From contig NZ_PDUW01000005.1 of NCBI RefSeq assembly GCF_003545815.1, forward strand, positions 248,001-312,000: a DNA stretch of 64,000 nucleotides, given 5' to 3'. A program made the position numbers and the translations under genes. Shown piece after piece: positions 57,150-64,000 of the stretch; positions within the stretch are counted from its first letter, which is position 1; every line of letters starts with the position of its first letter. Source of the stretch: Pusillimonas caeni. GTDB lineage: Bacteria > Pseudomonadota > Gammaproteobacteria > Burkholderiales > Burkholderiaceae_B. The notes under the pieces were generated by a model. The model had not been told where the DNA came from. It ran no database searches and saw only the letters and a list, made by a program, of their open reading frames with translations.

Positions 57150-58557
57150 ATGGCGAAGATAACCAAGAGTGGAGCTCAGTGCGGATGCCTGGGCGGAGCA
57201 GGAATGCGCGACAGCCAAGTGCGAGTTTTGTGATGCGCGTTTAGCCCGACGTTTTCGCCAAGTTCTCAAACAGATCACGGCGGCTGGCGAGCCGAGCATT
57301 CCTTTTGCCTGCCAAGACGCAGCACAATCGAAGGCGGCCTATCGATTCTTTTCGAATCCGCGTGTTGATGAATGGGCGATTTTGTCCGGGCACATCCACT
57401 GCACGCGCGATCGTGTCCAGTCAATGCCAGGACCATTGCTCGTGCTGCACGATACGGCGGAAATTTCGTATGGCAGTAACGAGGGGGACATAGGACTGCT
57501 CGGTAGGGTTGGGCGTAAAACGATATGCGGCCTATTGATGCATTCGAGCCTGGCCGTCACCCCTGAGGGACTGCCTCTAGGGATGGCGGCCGTCAAATTC
57601 TGGGCACGCAATAAAATTCAAAGGAACTAATGCGCTCAAGCGCAAGATCAATCCGACCCGTGTACCGATTGAGCAGAAGGAAAGTATTCGCTGGTTGCAG
57701 AACGTGCAGCAATCAACAGCCTTGCTAGACTGTCCGGATCAATGCATTCATATCGGTGATCGTGAATGCGACATCTATGAATTGTTCTGCGCCGCTCAAG
57801 AATTGGGTACACACTTCCTCGTGCACACCTGCGCTGATCGGCTCTGTGGCGATGGCACTCACACGTGGCCGAGGAGATGCGCACCGTGCGCAGCAGAGGA
57901 ATACACAAGATAGAGTTCAGAGATAAGGACGGTCGGGTGTGCCAGGCGCGGTTGGCATTGACGTTTCGGCGTTTGCGTCTTTTACCGTCGCGCGCCAAGC
58001 GTAGCCGATATCCTGAGTTGACGGTTACCATCATTCACGCACGAGAAAAGGACAAGCTCAAAGGGCGCGATCCCATCGATTGGAAGTTGGTGACTGATAT
58101 GCCGGTGCGCACTCGAACCGAGGCCATTGAGAAGTTACGTTGGTATGCATTGCGTTGGAAAATTGAGATGTTCCACTACATTCTGAAATCAGGCTGCCGA
58201 ATCGAACAGCCCAAGCTTCGCAAGGCGCAACGGCGCATTAATCTCATCGCCCTGTGTTGCATCGTAAGTTGGCGGACCTTCTGGCTCACTATGATTCATC
58301 GCTCGGCACCTCGAGCGCCACCAGAGGTGGCATTTACCGTAGACGAAAGACTCGTGCTGACCAAGCTATCCCAACAGTGGCGCAAGCCGTTATCGCAGCA
58401 GTCCCGTCTGGCAGAATATCTAATTTGCCTAGCCCGGCTTGGTGGCTATTTGGCGAGGGCGCATGATCCGCCTCCGGGCAACTTGGTTATCTGGAGAGGC
58501 ATGCGTCGGCTTAGCGATCTGCTGCTAGGAGCACAGATCGCCAAGAATTGTGGGTAA
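57150..58557 (+). pseudogene. Tn5-like DDE transposase, multiply frameshifted
   Basis: The protein is readable in pieces: MAKITK at 57150, then ELSADAWAEQE from 57169 in another frame, a shift near 57612 into KGTNALKRKINPTRV, and a shift near 57863 back into VAEEMRTVRS. Catalytic residues are recognisable: the first Asp (LHDTAEISY), the second Asp (GDRECDIYE), and the Y-x2-R-x3-E-x6-K signature of IS4 (YALRWKIEMFHYILK). Three shifts make it inactive unless sequencing errors are involved. A GTG at 57169 could bypass only the first. Confidence 0.85.
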
Positions 58558-58581
58558 TTGCAAGGTTCGGCGGACGCTTAC
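58548..58581. repeat. Right terminal inverted repeat of the IS
   Basis: Begins TTGTGGGTAATTGCAAGG and ends GGACGCTTAC. Complement of the left repeat with one mismatch. Confidence 0.9.
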
Positions 58582-58722
58582 TTAAAGTCTGTCGAATTCT
58601 GCTCAACCATGTCAACGGTGCTGTGGATCGTTGGCGGCGATGACGTCGCCGTTAAGGCGTCCAGTGCGTAATTACCTTTCAGAACCGGGTCAATTGGTCT
58701 ACTACTTTAATAGTTAACTGCT

Positions 58723-60141
58723 CTAAGCCTCGCGATCTCTCTCCTGAGGAAGCTTGATCTCGAAAACCATTTTCCCACCCTCATCTTTTGCAGAAATGGA
58801 GCCGCCATGTGCTTCAATAATCGATTTGACAATGGCTAGACCCAAACCGGCTCCGTCACCTTTACGTTGGCGTGAAGGATCGGCTCGGTAAAATCGGTCA
58901 AACAGCTTCGGAAGATGTTCGCGATCTATCATTGGCCCGTAGTTGTACACACGAATAGCCACCATGTCGTTGCTGTTCGCCGCTAGTGAAACTGTGACCG
59001 CGCGGCCCGCAGGGGAATAGCGGAGGGCATTAGATAAAAGGTTGCTCAGCGCGCGTCGTATCATCAATCTATCGCCCTGAATACGTAATGCTTGTCCTTC
59101 TCGTATCAATGAAACGGACCGTTCTTCAGCCCACGCTTCGAAGTAATCAAATAGAGCTTGCACTTCTGCAGCCAAATCCACGCTGACGAGCTCAGGTTTG
59201 AGCTGATTATTATCGGCCTGTGCCAAAAACAACATATCTGCGACCATTTTGGCCATACGCTCGTACTCTTCCAGATTCGAATATAAAATTTCTCGATACT
59301 GGTCGACATCACGCGATTGTGAGAGAGCAACTTCCGTCTGAGTCTTCAGATTCGTTATGGGCGTACGCATCTCATGAGCGATATCAGCCGAAAAATTCGA
59401 CAGCCGCTGAAAACCTTCTTCAATGCGATCGAGCATCTCATTGAATGAGACGGCTAGCTCAGTCAACTCCACCGGAACCGTACCAGGATCAAGCCGAATA
59501 AAAAGCTGATCAGATTTGATTCGACGAATCTCCCGGCTGATGCGCCGTATCGGCGCATGCCCTTGATACACCGCAAGCCACGTCGCGAAAATGGCAATCA
59601 GACAGGCTGCGGTCGTAATAATTCTCAGGTAACTGCGAAAACTTTCAAGATAGTGCAAGTGAAAATTGATACCAGTGGCAACGGCTAAGGTTAAAGGCTC
59701 GGTGCCTTGAGGACCTTTGTTCATTAGCTGCACAACAGCACCTCTATAGGTTTCTCCCTTATCCCGCCAGATTTTCACCGAATCAATGTTAATCACGCCC
59801 GTAGAGGGTGCCAACCGTGCAAAACCATCCAGATCCGAATTAGGCGTAGCGTAAATCACATTTCCATGACTATCCGACACTCGAAACTGTGCATTACGAT
59901 GACCTGAGATCGCAGCGGCCAGCCGCCGCGTCAAGGCATCGGGTTCTTGACTGGCTGGCGGCTCGGAAAGCGACTGCGTCAGCGATTGAACCACAGCATT
60001 AAGCTCATCGACATCCTGCTGAACGAAGTGACTATTAATAGATCGTTGGACCATCCATCCAAACGTAAGAAGCACCGCTGTGATGACCGCTCCAATGGAT
60101 ACGGTCAGGCGCAGGGCCAGGGACGCAGGGCGGCGTGCCAC
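58723..60141 (-). CDS. copS: Heavy-metal sensor histidine kinase (CusS/CopS type)
   Basis: A 472-residue membrane kinase with an N-terminal helix (about 12-33), a periplasmic sensor region of about 150 residues, a second helix (about 172-190), a HAMP domain and the kinase core. The H-box is SADIAHEMRTPITNL, the N-box LSNLLSNALRYSP and the G-box GDGAGLGLAIVKSI. It starts 5 bp after its regulator gene. Neighbouring copper genes suggest Cu(I)/Cu(II) as the signal. Confidence 0.92.
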   Translation of the reverse strand: MARRPASLALRLTVSIGAVITAVLLTFGWMVQRSINSHFVQQDVDELNAVVQSLTQSLSEPPASQEPDALTRRLAAAISGHRNAQFRVSDSHGNVIYATPNSDLDGFARLAPSTGVINIDSVKIWRDKGETYRGAVVQLMNKGPQGTEPLTLAVATGINFHLHYLESFRSYLRIITTAACLIAIFATWLAVYQGHAPIRRISREIRRIKSDQLFIRLDPGTVPVELTELAVSFNEMLDRIEEGFQRLSNFSADIAHEMRTPITNLKTQTEVALSQSRDVDQYREILYSNLEEYERMAKMVADMLFLAQADNNQLKPELVSVDLAAEVQALFDYFEAWAEERSVSLIREGQALRIQGDRLMIRRALSNLLSNALRYSPAGRAVTVSLAANSNDMVAIRVYNYGPMIDREHLPKLFDRFYRADPSRQRKGDGAGLGLAIVKSIIEAHGGSISAKDEGGKMVFEIKLPQERDREA

Positions 60142-60146
60142 TCTTT

Positions 60147-60830
60147 TCAGCCCGCGCTGCTGACATCAAGCATATATCCCATACCGCGAACGGTATGAAT
60201 TAGCTTGGGCTCAAAAGCATCATCAATTTTGGCACGCAGGCGCCGAATTGCCACGTCAATGACGTTAGTATCGCTGTCAAAATTCATATCCCACACCTGC
60301 GAGGCAATCAGAGAACGCGGTAACACTTCGCCTTGGCGACGCACCAAAAGCTCCAAAAGTGCGAACTCCTTGTTTGTCAGGTTAATGCGTACCTCTTGTC
60401 GCTTTGCTCGCCGACGCGGAATGTCCAGCACCAGGTCAGCCACCTGCAGTTGATCGTTAAAGACTGGCGTGGTTCCACGACGCAATAGCGTACGCACTCG
60501 TGCGAGTAGCTCCGAAAAAGCAAAAGGTTTAATCAAATAATCATCGGCGCCTAGTTCCAAGCCCTTAACCCGGTCCTCCACGCTATCGCGTGCCGTCAAA
60601 AACAATACGGGGGTAGCCGACTTCGCTTCGCGCAACGCTTGAACAATTCGCCAGCCGTCAACATCTGGCAGCATGACATCCAGGATGATCAAATCATAGT
60701 CCTCTGTCAGGGCGAGGTGATGCCCGTCCAAACCCGTACGGGCCAGATCGACTATAAAGCCGGACTCGACGAGCCCTTGGCGTATGTATTCGCCAGTTTT
60801 TATCTCATCTTCAACGACGAGCAATTTCAT
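60147..60830 (-). CDS. copR: OmpR-family response regulator (CusR/CopR type)
   Basis: A 227-residue regulator with a receiver domain (phospho-acceptor D51 in [10 protein letters not shown], with VEDE and LIKPF) and a C-terminal winged helix ([26 protein letters not shown]). The ATG at 60830 gives the family start MKLLVVEDE; seven upstream in-frame codons are excluded. It probably binds the shared promoter pattern found at 60916-60969 and three other sites, including its own promoter. Confidence 0.93.
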   Translation of the reverse strand: MKLLVVEDEIKTGEYIRQGLVESGFIVDLARTGLDGHHLALTEDYDLIILDVMLPDVDGWRIVQALREAKSATPVLFLTARDSVEDRVKGLELGADDYLIKPFAFSELLARVRTLLRRGTTPVFNDQLQVADLVLDIPRRRAKRQEVRINLTNKEFALLELLVRRQGEVLPRSLIASQVWDMNFDSDTNVIDVAIRRLRAKIDDAFEPKLIHTVRGMGYMLDVSSAG

Positions 60831-60915
60831 GTGATCACTCCTGCGATGCACTTCCGTTCTGTGTCTGACTTAAGGGATCACCCCCTGACCTAGAAGCGTC
60901 AGAAATCATGATACG

Positions 60916-60969
60916 ACTGTACCCGCGCGAAGCTGACAACACGATGACGAATGAATTACAAAATTGTAA
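60916..60969 (-). promoter_or_regulatory. Copper-type promoter, copy D (copRS)
   Basis: Read on the reverse strand: TTACA-N4-TGTAAT-N5-CGTCAT-N5-TGTCAG-N11-TACAGT. The -10 lies about 85 bp upstream of the copR start. All spacings equal those of the other three copies. Confidence 0.75.
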
Positions 60970-61222
60970 TACACCAATATTTCGAACAAGTTCTCTTTAA
61001 ATGCCCTTGTGGCCATTGGGCAGTATCGGACATTTCGTCTCCGCGACCAAGTTACCTGGTGAAGGGCAGTGAGCTTGCCCAAATGTTTTGTCAGATAGTC
61101 GCGAACATCTGCGAAGCGTGTGGCCAACAGTATGGCTAGCCTTAGCATGGACAATTAAGAGCATTGCGCCAAAGCGTGCCAAAAATTGGTACGCGGGCTC
61201 GACGGCTTAACAGTGTCCGGCC

Positions 61223-61423
61223 CTAGATTTTGAGCACCGGCGTATAACCTACTTCTCGAATGGCACGTTCGATGACCTCTGCATTAAGCTCTCCATCGAC
61301 CCGAACCAAATGAGCAGGCAGATCAATGCTAACGCTGGCCGTCGGTGCCGTTTCTTTAACCACGCGCGTTATGGTCTCTACACAGTGACCGCACGTCATA
61401 TCTTTCACTTCAAATTCAATCAT
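61223..61423 (-). CDS. CopZ-like heavy-metal-associated (HMA) domain protein
   Basis: A 66-residue copper-chaperone-like protein with the ferredoxin-like HMA fold and the metal motif MTCGHC (residues 9-14). It ends in EVGYTPVL, the usual last strand. No signal peptide, so it acts in the cytosol. Its promoter (61456-61486) is of the MerR/CueR kind with a 19-bp spacer, unlike the copR-type promoters of its neighbours. No P-type ATPase or MerR gene lies within the window. Confidence 0.9.
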   Translation of the reverse strand: MIEFEVKDMTCGHCVETITRVVKETAPTASVSIDLPAHLVRVDGELNAEVIERAIREVGYTPVLKI

Positions 61424-61455
61424 TGTGCTGTCTCCTTAGGTAATGCAGCATAACC

Positions 61456-61486
61456 ATACTAAACCTTGCCATTACGGCAATGTCAA
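61456..61486 (-). promoter_or_regulatory. MerR/CueR-type promoter of the copZ-like gene
   Basis: On the reverse strand TTGACA (61486-61481) and TAGTAT (61461-61456) are separated by 19 bp. The spacer contains the dyad TTGCC-gtaat-GGCAA. An overlong spacer with a central dyad is the hallmark of MerR-family metal-regulated promoters. Confidence 0.75.
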
Positions 61487-61624
61487 GCTGGCCCAGCGTC
61501 GCATTTACCGGCTTCTTTTTCAATAAGATCACACACCTGCACCGTGCGATCGACTTCGCAGTTGCTTTTTTTCTCCGTTAAGTAACAGCAAACTGCTCGA
61601 CTGTCGTGAAGCTTGGCACAGACA

Positions 61625-61678
61625 TGACAAAGATGTAATGAGAGCGTAATCGGACTGACAGCCTGGCTTCGCTACAGT
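61625..61678 (+). promoter_or_regulatory. Copper-type promoter, copy B
   Basis: TGACA-N4-TGTAAT-N5-CGTAAT-N5-TGACAG-N11-TACAGT. The -10 lies about 70 bp upstream of the DUF2933-like gene. Confidence 0.75.
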
Positions 61679-61747
61679 GTGTTTATCACCGCTCATTCGT
61701 CACTGCCGGGCGGATATGAACCAACCTGTCCAATTGAAGGAGCGATG

Positions 61748-62008
61748 ATGAAATGTGACATGAAAACTATGTTAAAGGCGGCCCTTAGCCTAGGTGCTGT
61801 CATTGCAGTGGCGTACGCAACTTTGCCGTCCGCCCGAGAATGGATTACGGCCAGCGCCCCATTTTTATTCTTCCTGATTTGTCCTTTGATGATGGTATTC
61901 ATGATGAAAGGCATGCAATCCTGCCACAAAGAGCGAAAGGTCGATAACAACCAAGCTGATAAAACTCCCGCCACACAATTGGTCGGACACTCGCCGCTCA
62001 AAGACTAG
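61748..62008 (+). CDS. Small membrane protein, DUF2933-like
   Basis: An 86-residue protein with two hydrophobic stretches (about 8-24 and 34-54) and the segment LFFLICPLMMVFMMKGM, which is characteristic of the DUF2933 family found in copper and heavy-metal clusters. The Met/Cys-rich parts could bind copper(I). AAGGAG is 5 nt before the ATG at 61748, so that start is preferred to the ATG three bases earlier. Confidence 0.75.
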   Translation: MKCDMKTMLKAALSLGAVIAVAYATLPSAREWITASAPFLFFLICPLMMVFMMKGMQSCHKERKVDNNQADKTPATQLVGHSPLKD

Positions 62009-62083
62009 CCGGCTCGCAGCCGTCCTACCCTACCCATAGCGGACTCCTGATGGGGTAGCACTTAGATTTACGGATATCACGTG

Positions 62084-63055
62084 ATGAGTTCTAAAACGAT
62101 TTTTACCAGCCTGGCGGCAACAAGCGTTGGCACGCTATTGATGTTCGGCGGAATCGGCGTAGCAACCGCAAGTACCGATCCATCCGTAGCCGATGTACAA
62201 GCCATAATGACTTTGGCACAGGCTGCGCCGATTGAACTCACGCACGTGCACGGGCTTGCCTATAGCACAGACGGTAAACAGTTGCTGATCCCGAGCCATC
62301 ATGGCATCGCGGCGTATTCGAACGGTCAATGGACAAAGATGGCCGGCCCCGAGCATGATTACATGGGATTCGCCACCACCCGCGGGGCGTTTTACAGCAG
62401 CGGGCATCCCGCAACAGGCTCGAAGCTAATTAATCCGTTCGGCCTCATCAAGAGTACGGATGCGGGAAAAACTTGGCGACAGTTGGGGCTGGAAGGAGAG
62501 TCCGATTTTCATACCTTGGCCACAAGCTATGAAACCGATGCGGTGTACGTCCTGAATTATGGGCCTAATACCCGGATGCCCCAAGCTGGGCTGTATATGA
62601 CTCAAACAGACGGCCTGGCATGGGCGCGGGCAGCCGCTAACGGCCTAAGGGCCAAAATTAATAGCTTGGCGGTGCACCCGCGCGATGTCAACGTCGTTGC
62701 CGTGGGCGCTGCCGACGGGTTGTACTTGTCTCGTGACGCGGGCAACCATTTTGAGCCATTGGTCCAGAGCGCGCAGGTACTTGCGCAGTGGTTCGATCTG
62801 GATGGCGAGCACCTCTGGGTTAGCAGTTATGCAAATGTCCCCGTGCTAAGTCGCATGGACCTGAAGGACGGCGGAGTTATAGAAAAAATCGAGCTTCCCG
62901 CACTAGATGAAGACGCGGTGGCCTTTATTGCTCAAAACCCTACCCGCCACGAAGAACTTGCGATCGCGACCTTCAAGCGTAGCGTCTATATCAGTCAAGA
63001 TCGTGGTGCGACCTGGCTACAGATTGCTAAAGGTGGCACGACGCTCGATAAGTAA
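62084..63055 (+). CDS. Exported BNR-repeat (sialidase-fold) protein of the copper cluster
   Basis: A 323-residue protein with an N-terminal signal peptide (LAATSVGTLLMFGGIGVATAS) and a beta-propeller-like body. Three Asp-box repeats are visible: STDAGKTW, SRDAGNHF and SQDRGATW. Related proteins are annotated as F510_1955-family glycosylhydrolases and occur with copper-resistance genes, but no catalytic residues can be assigned and the role is unknown. It lies 75 bp after the DUF2933-like gene, probably in the same transcript. Confidence 0.8.
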   Translation: MSSKTIFTSLAATSVGTLLMFGGIGVATASTDPSVADVQAIMTLAQAAPIELTHVHGLAYSTDGKQLLIPSHHGIAAYSNGQWTKMAGPEHDYMGFATTRGAFYSSGHPATGSKLINPFGLIKSTDAGKTWRQLGLEGESDFHTLATSYETDAVYVLNYGPNTRMPQAGLYMTQTDGLAWARAAANGLRAKINSLAVHPRDVNVVAVGAADGLYLSRDAGNHFEPLVQSAQVLAQWFDLDGEHLWVSSYANVPVLSRMDLKDGGVIEKIELPALDEDAVAFIAQNPTRHEELAIATFKRSVYISQDRGATWLQIAKGGTTLDK

Positions 63056-63112
63056 TCTCCTGACATCGTATCGTTTGGCATTCACATAGCGTAAAGCAAT
63101 TTGAGTAGTTTC

Positions 63113-63226
63113 ATGAGTAATAAACTGATAAAAATCATTGTGATCGCACTGGCGGCGATTGGACTCATAGCCGTTTTTGCTTTTGTCGGCATGGGAGCCA
63201 TGATGTTTTGGATGATGGGCACTTAA
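63113..63226 (+). CDS. Small single-helix membrane protein (37 residues)
   Basis: A short open frame beginning MSNKLIKIIVIALAAIG and ending MMFWMMGT. It is one hydrophobic helix with two N-terminal lysines and a Met-rich C-terminus (five Met in the last 14 residues), which could bind copper(I). It sits 57 bp after the BNR-repeat gene and directly before the copA promoter. The ribosome site is weak (TTGAGTAG). Confidence 0.55.
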   Translation: MSNKLIKIIVIALAAIGLIAVFAFVGMGAMMFWMMGT

Positions 63227-63310
63227 CGCGAGCGTTACACGCTTAAGTGCCTCCCTGCTGCCAGTATCGAAAATGCAACCACACAGCCCAACCTGAAGAA
63301 TACCTATGCA

Positions 63311-63364
63311 TTACAAAAATGTAATGCCGGCGTCATTGGGCCGACATGCACATTTCGTTAAAGT
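63311..63364 (+). promoter_or_regulatory. Copper-type promoter, copy C (copA)
   Basis: TTACA-N4-TGTAAT-N5-CGTCAT-N5-CGACAT-N11-TAAAGT. The -10 lies about 80 bp upstream of the copA start. Confidence 0.75.
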
Positions 63365-63445
63365 GCTAGTCATCAATTTAATTTGAGGCTTTGATCATCG
63401 AAGAATGATTGATGTCTGCCTCTTTCGACTTTGGGATACGCTCAC

Positions 63446-64000
63446 GTGAAACACCTGCTACCGTCCTCGCTTGCACTACCTATTCTGCCCCGTCGCCGAT
63501 TCGTTCAGGGCCTAGCGGCCGGCGGCGTATTGTTGGGCTTATCGCCCTTTGCCCGAGCTGCTGGGAGTCCGTCCGCCAAGACGAGCACCGGCTCAGCCGC
63601 TGTGCTGACGGGGACCGAGTTCAACCTGGAGATCGGTGAATCGCCCGTCAACTTCACCGGCAATCCACGCATGGCGACAACAGTCAATGGCTCGCTTCCT
63701 GCGCCTACCTTACGCTGGCGCGAAGGCGATACGATCACTATTCGCGTCAAGAACCGCCTCAAGGAAGCCACCTCCATTCATTGGCACGGTATCATCCTGC
63801 CCTTCCAAATGGATGGCGTGCCAGGTATCAGTTTTGCGGGCATCGCCCCAGGGGAAACGTTTACCTACCGATTTAAAGTCGAACAAAGCGGCACGTACTG
63901 GTATCACTCGCACTCAGGGATGCAGGAGGCGACCGGCGTTTATGGGGCGATCATTATCGACCCGGCACAAACCGACCCCATACGCGCGGATCGGGAGTAT
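63446..64000 (+). CDS. copA: Multicopper oxidase CopA, N-terminal part (runs off the window)
   Basis: The first 185 residues of a periplasmic copper-resistance oxidase. A twin-arginine signal (RRRFVQGLAAGG) ends near FARAA. The first cupredoxin domain contains the copper-binding HWHG and YWYHSHSG motifs. A GTG at 63446 gives the usual CopA-like N-terminus; a TTG at 63431 is an alternative. The open frame continues to the window edge without interruption. Confidence 0.92.
   Translation, partial: MKHLLPSSLALPILPRRRFVQGLAAGGVLLGLSPFARAAGSPSAKTSTGSAAVLTGTEFNLEIGESPVNFTGNPRMATTVNGSLPAPTLRWREGDTITIRVKNRLKEATSIHWHGIILPFQMDGVPGISFAGIAPGETFTYRFKVEQSGTYWYHSHSGMQEATGVYGAIIIDPAQTDPIRADREY

Larger units (their letters stand above)
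57028..58581 (+). mobile_element. IS4-family (Tn5/IS50-like) insertion sequence, inactive
   Basis: A 1,554-bp element bounded by 34-bp inverted repeats (left 57028-57061, right 58548-58581) that differ at one base. It contains one transposase gene, broken by frameshifts. No 9-bp target duplication is seen at the flanks, so the ends may have been rearranged after insertion. Confidence 0.88.

Noticed and set aside
60951-61139. A 62-residue plus-strand frame with CPCGH and CEACG motifs
   Set aside because: The cysteine pairs are suggestive, but the start codon abuts the operator of the copRS promoter, no ribosome site is visible and no family is recognised. Left as unproven.

Overview
The window looks like the chromosome of a betaproteobacterium of the order Burkholderiales, most likely Alcaligenaceae. 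The evidence is high GC, the complete F1Fo ATP synthase operon, the housekeeping genes hemE, priA, rep, hemA, prfA, prmC, grxD, ubiX, ttcA and folB, and catabolic genes typical of that group. No species can be fixed from the sequence alone.

Region 1 (1-11.4 kb) is a one-directional catabolic cluster. It has an NCS1 permease, a complete six-component soluble diiron monooxygenase in the toluene-4-monooxygenase order A-B-C-D-E-F, a protein made of three fused RidA domains, a PuuE/NodB-type deacetylase, a small Cys-rich-start protein, a CobW-type metal-chaperone GTPase and an M20 amidohydrolase. The partners (nucleobase-type permease, Rid protein, amide/ring hydrolases) suggest that the oxygenase attacks a nitrogen heterocycle rather than an alkylbenzene. 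This is the best candidate for an undescribed system.

Region 2 (11.4-36.9 kb) is core chromosome: rep and priA (overlapping), hemE, a Fis-type regulator, atpIBEFHAGDC, an enoyl-CoA hydratase, an M61 peptidase, an FAD oxidoreductase, folB, ttcA, ubiX, grxD, prmC, prfA and hemA. A Fic-family gene sits in this block as an insert of about 1.4 kb, flanked by a 67-bp direct repeat copied from the 3' end of the neighbouring oxidoreductase gene.

Region 3 (36.9-40.4 kb) is a second small catabolic operon: a NicC-type flavin monooxygenase, an isochorismatase-fold amidohydrolase and a second NCS1 permease. Its monooxygenase differs from 6-hydroxynicotinate 3-monooxygenase at an active-site position and carries a 7-residue insert.

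Region 4 (40.9-64 kb) is one end of an integrative element at tRNA-Phe. It holds a P4-type integrase, an AlpA-like regulator, a trb/traG mating-pair apparatus of Tn4371 type, an entry-exclusion-like lipoprotein and a LysR regulator. Beyond these lie a scar with a dead IS4/Tn5-like element and a ccmB fragment, then copper-resistance genes: a sensor kinase/regulator pair, a CopZ-like protein, a DUF2933-like protein, a BNR-repeat protein, a small membrane protein and the start of copA. Four promoters in the copper region share one architecture with identical spacings, which defines a regulon by sequence alone. The other end of the element and its relaxase are outside the window.
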